Assembly: GCA_964640935.1 (NCBI GenBank)
Contig: CAZXIY010000008.1
Location: forward strand, 1 to 28,775
Source: CAZXIY01 sp964640935
GTDB lineage: Archaea; Thermoplasmatota; Thermoplasmata; Methanomassiliicoccales; Methanomethylophilaceae
DNA: 28,775 nt
Reading direction: 5' to 3'
Below, in pieces: positions 21,991-28,775 of this stretch. Position 1 is the stretch's first letter. The number at the start of each line of letters is the position of its first letter. Made by a program: the position numbers and the translations under genes. The notes below the pieces were generated by a model that saw only the letters and a program-made list of their open reading frames with translations, did not search any database and had not been told where the DNA came from.

Positions 21991-23048
21991 CAGATCACCA
22001 GTAGTCCTTTGATGGTTTCTGTGTCAAGTCCGCTCTCGATTCCCCTTGCTATTACCCTTATGTTGTTGACTTCATTCTCCTTGTGGATCATGTAGTCGAT
22101 AACTGGGATAACAGACAGCGGGTACAGATGCGAGAACGTCCTTGCCTGTTTTATCTTGTATTTTCTCATCCCGGCCACAATGTCTCTGAGCGAGTTGGTA
22201 TTTGCGTCCAGCGCCTCTTTGATATCATCGTAGAAATCTAGTTGCGCCAAATCGTTTTCTGCCGCCGATACTGTCTCGGCATTGGCAAGCTGAGTGGCCA
22301 GCTTCTTATCGATATCTTTTCCTCCGGAGATCAGGTATTTCATTACCGGCTCCCCGTGGACTCCTTCCATTTTCAGTTTTAGGATCGTTTCGAGGTTTAT
22401 AGTGTCGATCTCTTTTCTGATGAAGTCCTGATACAGGCGCGTAGGTCTCGATTTGGGATCTATACTCGCAAGAAGCCTCTCGTAGTGGTGTTTATCGAGG
22501 AAATCCTCAATGGCGGCGAGGTTGCCTTTCGCCTTGTACTCTCCGATGACATCCTGAGGTATCGAGACCCCGGTCATCCTTCCATACTGGGCGATAACGT
22601 CGTCTTCCGTTTCGAGTGAAATGAGCTTTTCCAGCGACTCGCTGTTCAAGCTTCCCGCAGGAACAAGGTCCTCTCTGATCTCATCTGCCGCGACCCCGTA
22701 GGATTTTCCGCGGAGGATGATCTTGAGATTCCATATGTCCCATCTCTCCAGATCCGCTGCAAGCATATCGTACAGCTCACCAGTTGTTGACTCAAGGATG
22801 CCCCTGAAGAGCCTGGCCATGTTCTTGTACGTCGCATGTTCGATAAGGTTTATACCGTCGAACTTACCCGTAAGTTCAGTGATCTCCTTCTGGTACCCAG
22901 TTTCACTTATGAAACGGGATATCTCCGGGAGGCTCATCAACAGCATCTTCTGGTAAGAGTCGTCACCCATCAACTGCGACTTCTTCGCTTTGACGCGTGC
23001 GACGGTATACGCATAGTTGCCTTTCTTTCCTTTACTGCGCCCGAACAT
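21990..23048 (-). CDS. atpC: A-type ATP synthase subunit C (ring adaptor)
   Basis: The socket that seats the central stalk on the membrane c-ring. The 352-aa, almost all-helical protein matches the V-type C/d family: N-terminal YAYTVARVKAKKSQL, central repeats with WDIWNLKIILRGK (around 95-110), and C-terminal LYPLSVIPVIDYMIHKENEVNNIRVIARGI. The start is taken as the ATG at 23048, which has GGGTGA at suitable spacing; an in-frame GTG at 23057 overlaps the atpE stop as GTGA and is the alternative. Confidence 0.93.
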   Translation of the reverse strand: MFGRSKGKKGNYAYTVARVKAKKSQLMGDDSYQKMLLMSLPEISRFISETGYQKEITELTGKFDGINLIEHATYKNMARLFRGILESTTGELYDMLAADLERWDIWNLKIILRGKSYGVAADEIREDLVPAGSLNSESLEKLISLETEDDVIAQYGRMTGVSIPQDVIGEYKAKGNLAAIEDFLDKHHYERLLASIDPKSRPTRLYQDFIRKEIDTINLETILKLKMEGVHGEPVMKYLISGGKDIDKKLATQLANAETVSAAENDLAQLDFYDDIKEALDANTNSLRDIVAGMRKYKIKQARTFSHLYPLSVIPVIDYMIHKENEVNNIRVIARGIESGLDTETIKGLLVI

Positions 23049-23053
23049 GCCCT

Positions 23054-23611
23054 TCACCCGAAGAGGATATCCGACAGGCTCTTCATCTCGCGGTCCCAGA
23101 GTGTCTGGAGGATCGTCTTGTACTGCATGTCCACCTGTATTGTCCCATCCTCGCTTTCAAGGATGAGGCCGCCGGTGATCGTGCTGTTCTTGGCTACCGA
23201 AGAAACTCCGAGATCCGCTGCTGTGAACTTGTCGCCCGGAGCGATGTACGCTTTGGGCTTGTCGATCACTTGCTTGGAGGCCGCTACCATCTTCTTGTAC
23301 TGCTCCAGCTTCTTATCAGCCGGTGCGGACTCGAGGGATGAAAGCGTCTCGCTGAATGCTTTAGCAAGAACCTCTTTCTTCTTAGCCAGGACGATCTTTT
23401 TGCTCTCCAGCTCTCCGCTGGAGATCTCCTGACGTCCGAGGCGCTCAACTTCTTCTTTGAGCCTTTTTTCCTCTTTCTCATTTATAATGGAGATCTGTGC
23501 ATCTGCGTCCGCCGTGATCTTGGCGATCTCGGCATCCGCCGAGGCCTTAATGGCCGCGGCGGATTGGTCAGCAGAATGACCGATTTCCATCTTCACATCA
23601 TCTAATGCCAT
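23054..23611 (-). CDS. atpE: A-type ATP synthase subunit E (peripheral stalk)
   Basis: Pairs with subunit H to form the peripheral stators that hold the head. The 185-aa protein has a long Ala/Glu/Lys-rich N-terminal helix (about 1-85) and a globular C-terminal alpha/beta domain (about 95-185) with TGGLILESEDGTIQVDMQYKT, the clearest family mark. The ATG at 23611 follows AGGGGCC; a second ATG at codon 8 is possible. The gene lies 20 bp downstream of atpK, the largest internal spacing in the operon. Confidence 0.92.
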   Translation of the reverse strand: MALDDVKMEIGHSADQSAAAIKASADAEIAKITADADAQISIINEKEEKRLKEEVERLGRQEISSGELESKKIVLAKKKEVLAKAFSETLSSLESAPADKKLEQYKKMVAASKQVIDKPKAYIAPGDKFTAADLGVSSVAKNSTITGGLILESEDGTIQVDMQYKTILQTLWDREMKSLSDILFG

Positions 23612-23631
23612 GAAACGGCCCCTAACCCTGC

Positions 23632-23859
23632 TTAGAGAACGAACACTCCGAGGATAGCGATAACCAGTCCGAAGATGACGATTGTCTCAGGAAGAACCAT
23701 CAGAACCATCGCTTTACCGAAAAGACCTACGTCTTCGGTGATGGCTCCGACTGCTGCTGCACCGACATCTCTCTCTGCGAGGCCTGCACCGAGACCGGTT
23801 AGTCCGATTGCGATACCTGCGCCTATCATTATCAATCCTGCTTGATCTGCTGCTGCCAT
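23632..23859 (-). CDS. atpK: A-type ATP synthase subunit K (membrane c-ring)
   Basis: Forms the rotating ion-binding ring. The 75-aa protein is one two-helix hairpin: helix 1 about 7-28, polar loop with AERDVG, helix 2 about 45-72. The ion-carrying carboxylate is Glu58 in LPETIVIFGL. One hairpin per gene means one carboxylate per two helices, the ring type seen in many methanogens. Whether H+ or Na+ is carried cannot be settled by eye; helix 1 has no Gln, which speaks mildly against a classical Na+ site. GAGGT five bases before the ATG, inside the end of atpI, is the strongest ribosome site in the operon and fits the need for many copies. Confidence 0.95.
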   Translation of the reverse strand: MAAADQAGLIMIGAGIAIGLTGLGAGLAERDVGAAAVGAITEDVGLFGKAMVLMVLPETIVIFGLVIAILGVFVL

Positions 23860-23861
23860 TT

Positions 23862-25907
23862 TTATACCTCTGTTTCTACGATTTTAGTGTGTTTGCGTTT
23901 GATTCCGAGCGGCGAGTATTCTTCGCCGCCGCCGATAAAGAATTTGTTCATCATCTCGACGTACTGCAACCTGAGTCCGTGCAGACCCGCCGAAAGGATA
24001 GCTAATACCCAAATCATGAGATGTCCGACGACGAACACCAGGGAACCCATTATTATTCCCGTGATATCGCCCGAACTACCAAGCATGATTATGGCTATGT
24101 AGTTGAACGCCAGCGCCATTCCCGCTTTCGACATTCCGATAGCGGCAAGACGAGTGTACGAAAGGATGTTTCCGACAATACCCGGTAGTTCCAGGATTGC
24201 CTGTGCTCCGTCCTTGGGCCAGCATGACACCACTCCGATGACGAGTATTACACCGCCAACGGCCAGGAACAATTTGACCTGTTCCGTGATGTTGTCACCG
24301 ATCGAGGCCCCGTTGCCGAACAGAACCATTGTGAGCCCGTAACAGAAGATCACCATTCCGACAAAGGTGAATATCCATCCGCCTTTCTCGAGGTAACCCT
24401 CTTTGAAGCCATGCATCCTCTTCGCGTTGAGGAATCCGACGATATAGGCCACCAGAAGGTGGACGACACCGATGTATACGCTCAACTTGAGCAGGAATGT
24501 GACCTCGTGCAGCTTGCTCACACCTTCGCCGGCGAACAAGAGACCCGAGAACCAATCAGGAAGCGTTATTCCCAACAGACTCTCCCATGTGACGGTCGTC
24601 GCTGTTCCGGCTCCGACAAAGTGCATTCCCAACATCTCTCCAAAGAAGAAGAATCCGAAGATGAATGCCCATATTCCGCCGAAGAAAAGAACTGTAGCGA
24701 TGGCTTGGAAATCCTTGCTCTTCGCTACTTTGAGTCCATACGCTCCAAGAACGATGAACGGGATGGCGTATCCGACATCCCCGACCATGAATCCGAAGAA
24801 GAACGGGAAGAATATTCCGATGATCAGCGACGGGTCGATCTCCTGGTACTTAGGTGTGGAGATCAGCTGCGTCGGATATTCGAAACGTTTTCCGTACTGA
24901 CCGTTCTTCATCTTTGTCGGAGCTTTCTTGAAGCGAGACTCTGCGGCCTCTTCTTCGTGAATGCTCCTGCCTCTCTCTTCCTGTACTTCGACATAGATGT
25001 CCTTTCCAAGTTTGTCGTTCAGCCCGCTCTCGACCGACTGAACCTCAGCCGTCGGGACCCAAGCGTCGATGACAAAAGAGAACTGGCTCATTGCGATCCT
25101 CAAAGGCGTCTCTCCTTTCTTTACGGTAAGGGAGAGCTCCTCATCGGATGCTACTATGAATGATTTGTATTTCTCAGACATTCCGGCGATCTTCGCTTCG
25201 ATGCCTGACAGTGATTCTTCTGACTCGGCGAGTTCGCTCTCGGTTGCGGCCAGTGCCTCTTGGGGACTGCCCTTTACTGCCGGGACCGGAATCTCCGAAT
25301 ATCCGAATTCAGATAGAATTGCGGAGGCCTTGTCCTTCTCATCCTTTTTGATGAAGACGGCAACTACGCCCCCCTCCTTCTTGTCGAAGGATACGAATGT
25401 CTCAGCGTTTTCGAGAGCTGCCAATGCCTCGGTCGGATCCGACTTGACGGAACCTACGATGACCGCGAGCGACTCGTAACCGCTGTACAGTTCAATGTTT
25501 ATCGAAAGTTTTGAAAGCTGGGTCAGAGTCTTCTGCCTCGCTTTCAGATCGGCTACTTTCTGAGCGATCTTATTTTTCTCGTCGATTGCCGAGAATACCT
25601 CTGCCTGGACGGATTCGATGCCGTTCGAAGAGATTTGTGCTTCGATGTCATCTACCGATATCTGAGCGTCCTCGGCTTTCGCCGGGTTGATACCCAGATC
25701 CTTCTCCGCTGCTCTTACGGCCAATAGCCTCTCGGAGGCCTTTGACGAATACGGGCGCGGTGCGCCTATCGAGAATCCTTCATCCGAGCCGTTGGAATGA
25801 TCGATCAGATGGACTTTACCCAACCCATACAAGGCATTGATTGTCTCGTCGAGTTTGGACTTGTTGCCCACGATCACAACCCTACTCATCGACTCAGGAA
25901 GCAGCAT
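23862..25907 (-). CDS. atpI: A-type ATP synthase subunit I/a (membrane stator)
   Basis: Provides the ion half-channels and anchors the peripheral stalks. The 681-aa protein has a cytosolic N-terminal half (about 1-330, with coiled coils) and a membrane half with about seven to eight spans. Key arginines are Arg586 in LSYTRLAAIG and Arg646 in LHGLRLQYVE. The ATG at 25907 is used: GAGG stands 7-8 bp upstream, and the N terminus MLLPESMSRVVIVG fits the family start. It then overlaps atpH by 14 bp. The ATG at 25889 is the alternative. Confidence 0.95.
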   Translation of the reverse strand: MLLPESMSRVVIVGNKSKLDETINALYGLGKVHLIDHSNGSDEGFSIGAPRPYSSKASERLLAVRAAEKDLGINPAKAEDAQISVDDIEAQISSNGIESVQAEVFSAIDEKNKIAQKVADLKARQKTLTQLSKLSINIELYSGYESLAVIVGSVKSDPTEALAALENAETFVSFDKKEGGVVAVFIKKDEKDKASAILSEFGYSEIPVPAVKGSPQEALAATESELAESEESLSGIEAKIAGMSEKYKSFIVASDEELSLTVKKGETPLRIAMSQFSFVIDAWVPTAEVQSVESGLNDKLGKDIYVEVQEERGRSIHEEEAAESRFKKAPTKMKNGQYGKRFEYPTQLISTPKYQEIDPSLIIGIFFPFFFGFMVGDVGYAIPFIVLGAYGLKVAKSKDFQAIATVLFFGGIWAFIFGFFFFGEMLGMHFVGAGTATTVTWESLLGITLPDWFSGLLFAGEGVSKLHEVTFLLKLSVYIGVVHLLVAYIVGFLNAKRMHGFKEGYLEKGGWIFTFVGMVIFCYGLTMVLFGNGASIGDNITEQVKLFLAVGGVILVIGVVSCWPKDGAQAILELPGIVGNILSYTRLAAIGMSKAGMALAFNYIAIIMLGSSGDITGIIMGSLVFVVGHLMIWVLAILSAGLHGLRLQYVEMMNKFFIGGGEEYSPLGIKRKHTKIVETEV

Positions 25908-26226
25908 TTAGTGTCCTCGCAAATTCTTCACTGAGAAAATCTTTAACTTTCTGCAGCTTCGCGTCGATGTTCTCATCGATCTTGGCCGCATTCTTTCTTC
26001 CGCCTGCTAGAAGCTCTTCGCGTTTGACCGCCAAGGCCTCCTTCTCTTTCGTAACGGATGATTCGTAGTTGCTGCGAGCCTGAGCCTCAGCATCCTGAAT
26101 CCTCTGTACGGAACTTCTGCGTGCGGTCGCGATAGCCGCTTTTTTGTCGGCCTCGGCCTGATCGACCTTGGTCTTTGCGGCAGCTTCCGCCTTTTTGATA
26201 TCTTCAAGTATGTCAGTTCGGCTCAT
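25894..26226 (-). CDS. atpH: A-type ATP synthase subunit H (peripheral stalk)
   Basis: Partner of subunit E in the peripheral stalks. The 110-aa protein is one long Ala/Lys/Glu-rich helix with coiled-coil spacing, as expected, and has no membrane span. First gene of the ten-gene operon. The ATG at 26226 follows GGGGAGTG on the minus strand. Similarity at sequence level is low-complexity, so the call rests largely on composition, length and position before atpI. Confidence 0.88.
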   Translation of the reverse strand: MSRTDILEDIKKAEAAAKTKVDQAEADKKAAIATARRSSVQRIQDAEAQARSNYESSVTKEKEALAVKREELLAGGRKNAAKIDENIDAKLQKVKDFLSEEFARTLNAAS

Positions 26227-26260
26227 TTACACTCCCCGACCGTTATTTGTCGTGGGGTAT

Positions 26261-26302
26261 GCATAAACCCTACTTAATATTGTTTGTCTTAGCTTATAAA
26301 GG
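26261..26302 (-). promoter_or_regulatory. Promoter region of the ATP synthase operon
   Basis: Two TATA-like boxes read on the minus strand: CCTTTATAAG (26302-26293), which would start transcription near 26272 and leave a leader of about 45 nt, and GTTTATGC (26268-26261), which would start near 26238 and leave about 12 nt. The first is the better match. The leader ends with the GGGGAGTG ribosome site of atpH. Confidence 0.5.
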
Positions 26303-26306
26303 AAGG

Positions 26307-26759
26307 TTAGTTTTTGGGGTTATACGCCCTGACCACAATATTCGTCTCCGAGAACAATTTGTTCGAGAGATCGTCGACGTAACCTTCCGAGAAAACGACT
26401 TCTTTTATACCTGCGTTTATCAGGATCTTCGCGCACATGGAACATGGGTACGTCGTTGTGTATATCGTACTGTCCTTGATGCTTATGCCGAAATACGCGG
26501 CCTGCACCACGGCGTTCTGCTCTGCATGGACGCCGCGGCAAAGTTCGTGCCTAGTGCCAGACGGTATATTCATCTGTTCTCTTATACAGCCCAGGACCTC
26601 GCAGTGCTGCGTTCCTTTCGGGGACCCGTTGTAACCGGTGGAGAGAACACGCTTGTCTTTGACGATTACGGCCCCGACCTTTCTTCTGAGACATGTGGAT
26701 CTCTTCGAGACGAGAAATGCCATTTCCATGAAGTATTCGTCATTGTCGGGTCTGTCCAT
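26307..26759 (-). CDS. Deoxycytidylate (dCMP) deaminase
   Basis: Converts dCMP to dUMP for thymidylate synthesis. The 150-aa protein has the zinc site of the cytidine deaminase-like fold: HAE with His78 and catalytic Glu80, and PCSMC with Cys106 and Cys109. The segments STCLRRKVGAVIVKDKRVLSTGYNGSP (about 21-47) and LCRGVHAEQNAV are typical of dCMP deaminases rather than of guanine or tRNA deaminases. Extra cysteines at 53, 58 and 74 may form the second zinc site known in some members. The ATG at 26759 is about 29 bp below the shared A/T box at 26784-26791. Confidence 0.92.
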   Translation of the reverse strand: MDRPDNDEYFMEMAFLVSKRSTCLRRKVGAVIVKDKRVLSTGYNGSPKGTQHCEVLGCIREQMNIPSGTRHELCRGVHAEQNAVVQAAYFGISIKDSTIYTTTYPCSMCAKILINAGIKEVVFSEGYVDDLSNKLFSETNIVVRAYNPKN

Positions 26760-26783
26760 ACCTCACATGAATTGCGATTATCG

Positions 26784-26791
26784 TATTATAC
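26784..26791. promoter_or_regulatory. A/T box shared by the dCMP deaminase and signal peptidase genes
   Basis: TATTATAC on the plus strand, GTATAATA on the minus. It is about 29 bp from the deaminase ATG (leaderless distance) and about 34 bp from the signal peptidase GTG. It is the only good TATA candidate in the 62-bp divergent gap, so it may drive both genes. Confidence 0.45.
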
Positions 26792-26821
26792 TTTCACATT
26801 GTTGTATGGTGCGGTGTATCA

Positions 26822-27810
26822 GTGAATAAGGATGTAAGGGACATTCTGATCGTTGTCGGCGTAACGTTCGTGATCATAGTTGCCGCCATGGGATCTATTT
26901 TCGCCTATTCCGGGATGGGTNNNNNNNNNNNNNNNNNNNNNNNNNNNNNNNNNNNNNNNNNNNNNNNNNNNNNNNNNNNNNNNNNNNNNNNNNNNNNNNN
27001 NNNNNNNNNNNNNNNNNNNNGTTCGTGATCATAGTTGCCGCCATGGGATCTATTTTCGCCTATTCCGGGATGGGTACGCCTATCACCGTTGTGGAATCAA
27101 ACAGCATGCAACATTCTGAAGACACATCGTACATTGGCATTATAGATACTGGAGACGCAGTCATAATGCGTGACCCTTCTAAAACCGATATTACTACATT
27201 TGTCGAAGGGTCTCAAAACGGATACAGTATGTTTGGTGATTATGGAGATGTAATAATCTACTACCGTGGGGAAAAATTAAATCCTGTGATACATCGCGCA
27301 TTTTTGTGGTTGGAGTACAATGGTGATGAAACCTGGAGAGCTGACGCTTTAAAAGATTATGACGGCAAGTGGACCGCGATGGGTACATATGAGTCTTTGT
27401 CTGGTGATTTGACATTTTATAACCTTGGTTATGAAGGCAACACTTGCACTATAGATCTCGACGATTTATCAAAACCCAAAGAAAACACCCAGTCTGGGGA
27501 GTCTTATGAACCACATAGCGGTTATTTGACAAAAGGAGATAATAATGGGTATTTTGATCAATTAACCACTATAACATATGGATTGGTTAGTGAAAAGCAG
27601 ATTAAAGCTACAGCTGGAATTGAACTTCCGTGGATTGGTTGTATTAAGCTTATGATGAATCACATTAATGAACATATGATACCGAAGAACAGCGTTCCTT
27701 GTCTTGCCATTGCTTTCATCGATATTGTGGCCGCTTTCATCGTGGCTTCGGTGATATTAGATTCGCTCTTTGTCTTCTTTGATGAAAGGCGCAAAAAACA
27801 GACAGAATGA
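26822..27810 (+). CDS. Signal peptidase I, archaeal Sec11-type (interrupted by an assembly gap)
   Basis: Removes signal peptides from exported proteins at the membrane surface. After collapse of the gap (26921-27020) and its duplicated 55 bp the protein is 277 aa: an N-terminal span (about 8-29), an extracytoplasmic catalytic domain and a C-terminal span (about 241-267). The catalytic residues match the archaeal Ser-His-Asp type: Ser43 (ESNSM), His106 (NPVIHRA) and Asp188 (LTKGDNN). The His-Asp spacing is about 80 residues, far more than the 20-30 I recall for methanococcal enzymes, so there is a large insertion (about 110-180). From 27076 on the DNA is clearly A/T-richer (30-37 percent G+C in sampled lines) than its neighbours. 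GTG start at 26822 with GGTGCGGTG upstream. Confidence 0.88.
26866..27075. other. Assembly gap with duplicated 55-bp flanks
   Basis: Bases 26921-27020 are N (exactly 100), and 26866-26920 equals 27021-27075. The repeat length, 55, is the same as at the other gap. Collapsing 155 bp joins the reading frame of the signal peptidase gene without a shift. Confidence 0.93.
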
Positions 27811-27844
27811 CGGGGCCCCCGCCCCCCACCATTTCCTGTGGAAA
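27790..27844. terminator. Convergent 3' ends of signal peptidase and orc1/cdc6
   Basis: The 37-bp gap between stop codons is a G/C run (GGGG then C-rich, 27812-27829) plus a small hairpin TTTCC/GGAAA (27832-27836 and 27840-27844). On the minus strand the G/C element is followed by T6 (27799-27794), which could end the orc1/cdc6 transcript. Pairing in the G/C run is poor, so this is tentative. Confidence 0.35.
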
Positions 27845-27847
27845 CAC

Positions 27848-28775
27848 TCACATCAATTTCGTTTGTGTCGGAGCTTTGTAATCGTTGAGCGGACTGAACA
27901 GCGGATCTTTCTTGAAACGCTCGCAGATATCCTTGGGAATCCCGAGCTCTATCTCTTTCGTTCTTCCTGCTCTTCCGAATGATCTGATGCTTGCTGTGAT
28001 CAATCCCATCATATCAAGTTCTGAGATGAGATCCGTTATCCTTCTTTGAGTGAGGACCGATGTTCCGATGATAGAAGATATCTCTCTGTATGTGTTGTAA
28101 ACATCACCGGTCGTCATGGCCTTGTTGTTCTCCGGAATCTCGCTGTTCTTTATGATACTGAGAAGTACCACTTTGGATTGAGGCGACAAAGTTTTGACAG
28201 CCTCATCGACTATATCGAATTCAATGCTGTTCTTTGCAGATTTCACATGAGCATCCGTTATTACGGAATCTCCGTTCCTTTCTGCTATGTCTGCGGCAGT
28301 CCTTAGAAGATCTATGGCCATTCTCGCATCGCCGTCGCTCCTGGCGGCCAAAAATGAACAGTAAGGAATGACTGATGCTTCGATCACGCCGTCATCAAAA
28401 ACGTCTTTGGATCTTTCAGAAAGAATATCCTCCAGCTCTTCTTTTGTATAGGAGGGGAACATCAGACTCTCTCCGCCGAATCTGCTTCTTGCTTTAGGTT
28501 CAAGGAGCTCCAAAAGTTTCATGTTGTTTGATATTCCGATAAGAGAGACCTTTGATTTTGTAAGATGTTCGTTTATTTTGGAAAGGTTATAGAATATTGC
28601 GTCGCCTTTCTTAGATATCATATGATCAACTTCGTCAAGAACGATGACGAACACACGATTCATCTTCTCGATCTCTTCGTATAGTTCGGTATAGAGTTTT
28701 TCGAAACTCCATCCTGTGAACGGTATCTTCTGATTGATATCTTTGATGAATTGACTGGCGACGTTATACAGAACA
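27848..28775 (-). CDS. cdc6: Orc1/Cdc6 replication initiator, 5' part outside the window
   Basis: Archaeal origin-recognition and helicase-loading ATPase. The gene runs off the right edge; 308 residues are visible, and the P-loop lies outside. Visible parts are Walker B VIVLDEVDHM, the sensor 1 region LIGISNN, the RSRFGGESLMFPSY box, the sensor 2 stretch RSDGDARMAIDLL, and the C-terminal winged helix (last 110 residues or so, with VLTQRRITDLISELDMMGLI). In the frame used, the open reading continues to the last base of the window without a start. Such genes often sit beside a replication origin, but any origin would lie upstream, beyond the window. Confidence 0.93.
   Translation of the reverse strand, partial: VLYNVASQFIKDINQKIPFTGWSFEKLYTELYEEIEKMNRVFVIVLDEVDHMISKKGDAIFYNLSKINEHLTKSKVSLIGISNNMKLLELLEPKARSRFGGESLMFPSYTKEELEDILSERSKDVFDDGVIEASVIPYCSFLAARSDGDARMAIDLLRTAADIAERNGDSVITDAHVKSAKNSIEFDIVDEAVKTLSPQSKVVLLSIIKNSEIPENNKAMTTGDVYNTYREISSIIGTSVLTQRRITDLISELDMMGLITASIRSFGRAGRTKEIELGIPKDICERFKKDPLFSPLNDYKAPTQTKLM

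Noticed and set aside
27848..28775. Replication origin next to orc1/cdc6
   Set aside because: The upstream side of the gene is outside the window; no origin-recognition repeats were seen in the parts available.
1..28775. tRNA or rRNA genes, CRISPR arrays, insertion sequences
   Set aside because: The intergenic stretches were read on both strands; none shows a cloverleaf, spaced repeats or a transposase.

Overview
The window is archaeal and almost certainly euryarchaeal. It carries TFB, Gar1, the small subunit of DNA polymerase D, an Orc1/Cdc6 protein, a tRNA-splicing endonuclease, two-domain Cdc48, GMP synthetase split into two polypeptides, a complete A-type ATP synthase operon and an archaeal Sec11-type signal peptidase. 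Gene order and protein style fit Thermoplasmata, perhaps the Methanomassiliicoccales (gut or wetland methylotrophic methanogens), but no methanogenesis gene is present, so that lineage call is inference. Many genes have an A/T-rich box (often CTTTATAR) centred 26-29 bp before the start codon, as expected for leaderless transcripts. Internal operon genes have GGAGG/GGTGA-type ribosome sites.

Layout. 0.1-0.6 kb: a 57-aa small gene and a UPF0147 gene. 0.6-2.75 kb (minus): purE-guaAb, then guaAa under its own promoter. 3.0-4.2 kb (plus): gar1-tfb, overlapping. 4.25-5.3 kb (minus): tRNA intron endonuclease. 5.4-8.1 kb (minus): a three-gene NitT/TauT-type ABC importer, divergent from a 131-aa unknown gene, with a perfect A/T palindrome between them. 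8.8-12.1 kb (plus): a winged-helix regulator, Cdc48 and Hsp20, resembling the Archaeoglobus HSR1 heat-shock operon and carrying a matching inverted-repeat operator. 12.3-15.07 kb (plus): a COG1395-type HTH regulator, a diverged TraB-like protein and a zinc-ribbon CPBP membrane protease, translationally coupled. 15.07-16.2 kb (minus): a UPF0201 gene and a TIM-barrel protein. 16.3-17.75 kb (plus): the PolD small subunit. 17.8-26.2 kb (minus): a ten-gene A1AO ATP synthase operon in the order H-I-K-E-C-F-A-B-D plus a 50-aa single-membrane-span protein in the AhaG position. 26.3-27.8 kb: a dCMP deaminase (minus) and a signal peptidase I (plus) sharing a 62-bp divergent promoter region. 27.85 kb to the end (minus): the C-terminal part of an Orc1/Cdc6.

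Most of the window is housekeeping: purine and pyrimidine supply, replication, transcription initiation, RNA maturation and energy conservation. The parts most worth attention are the heat-shock operon with its operator, the regulator/TraB-like/CPBP operon of unknown role, the ABC importer with its palindrome, the signal peptidase with a long A/T-rich insertion, and the unlisted small genes.

Two runs of 100 N (14902-15001 and 26921-27020) are each flanked by the same 55 bp on both sides. They are assembly joins, not biological repeats. Collapsing each one restores a single intact gene. No tRNA, rRNA, CRISPR array, insertion sequence or attachment site was found.
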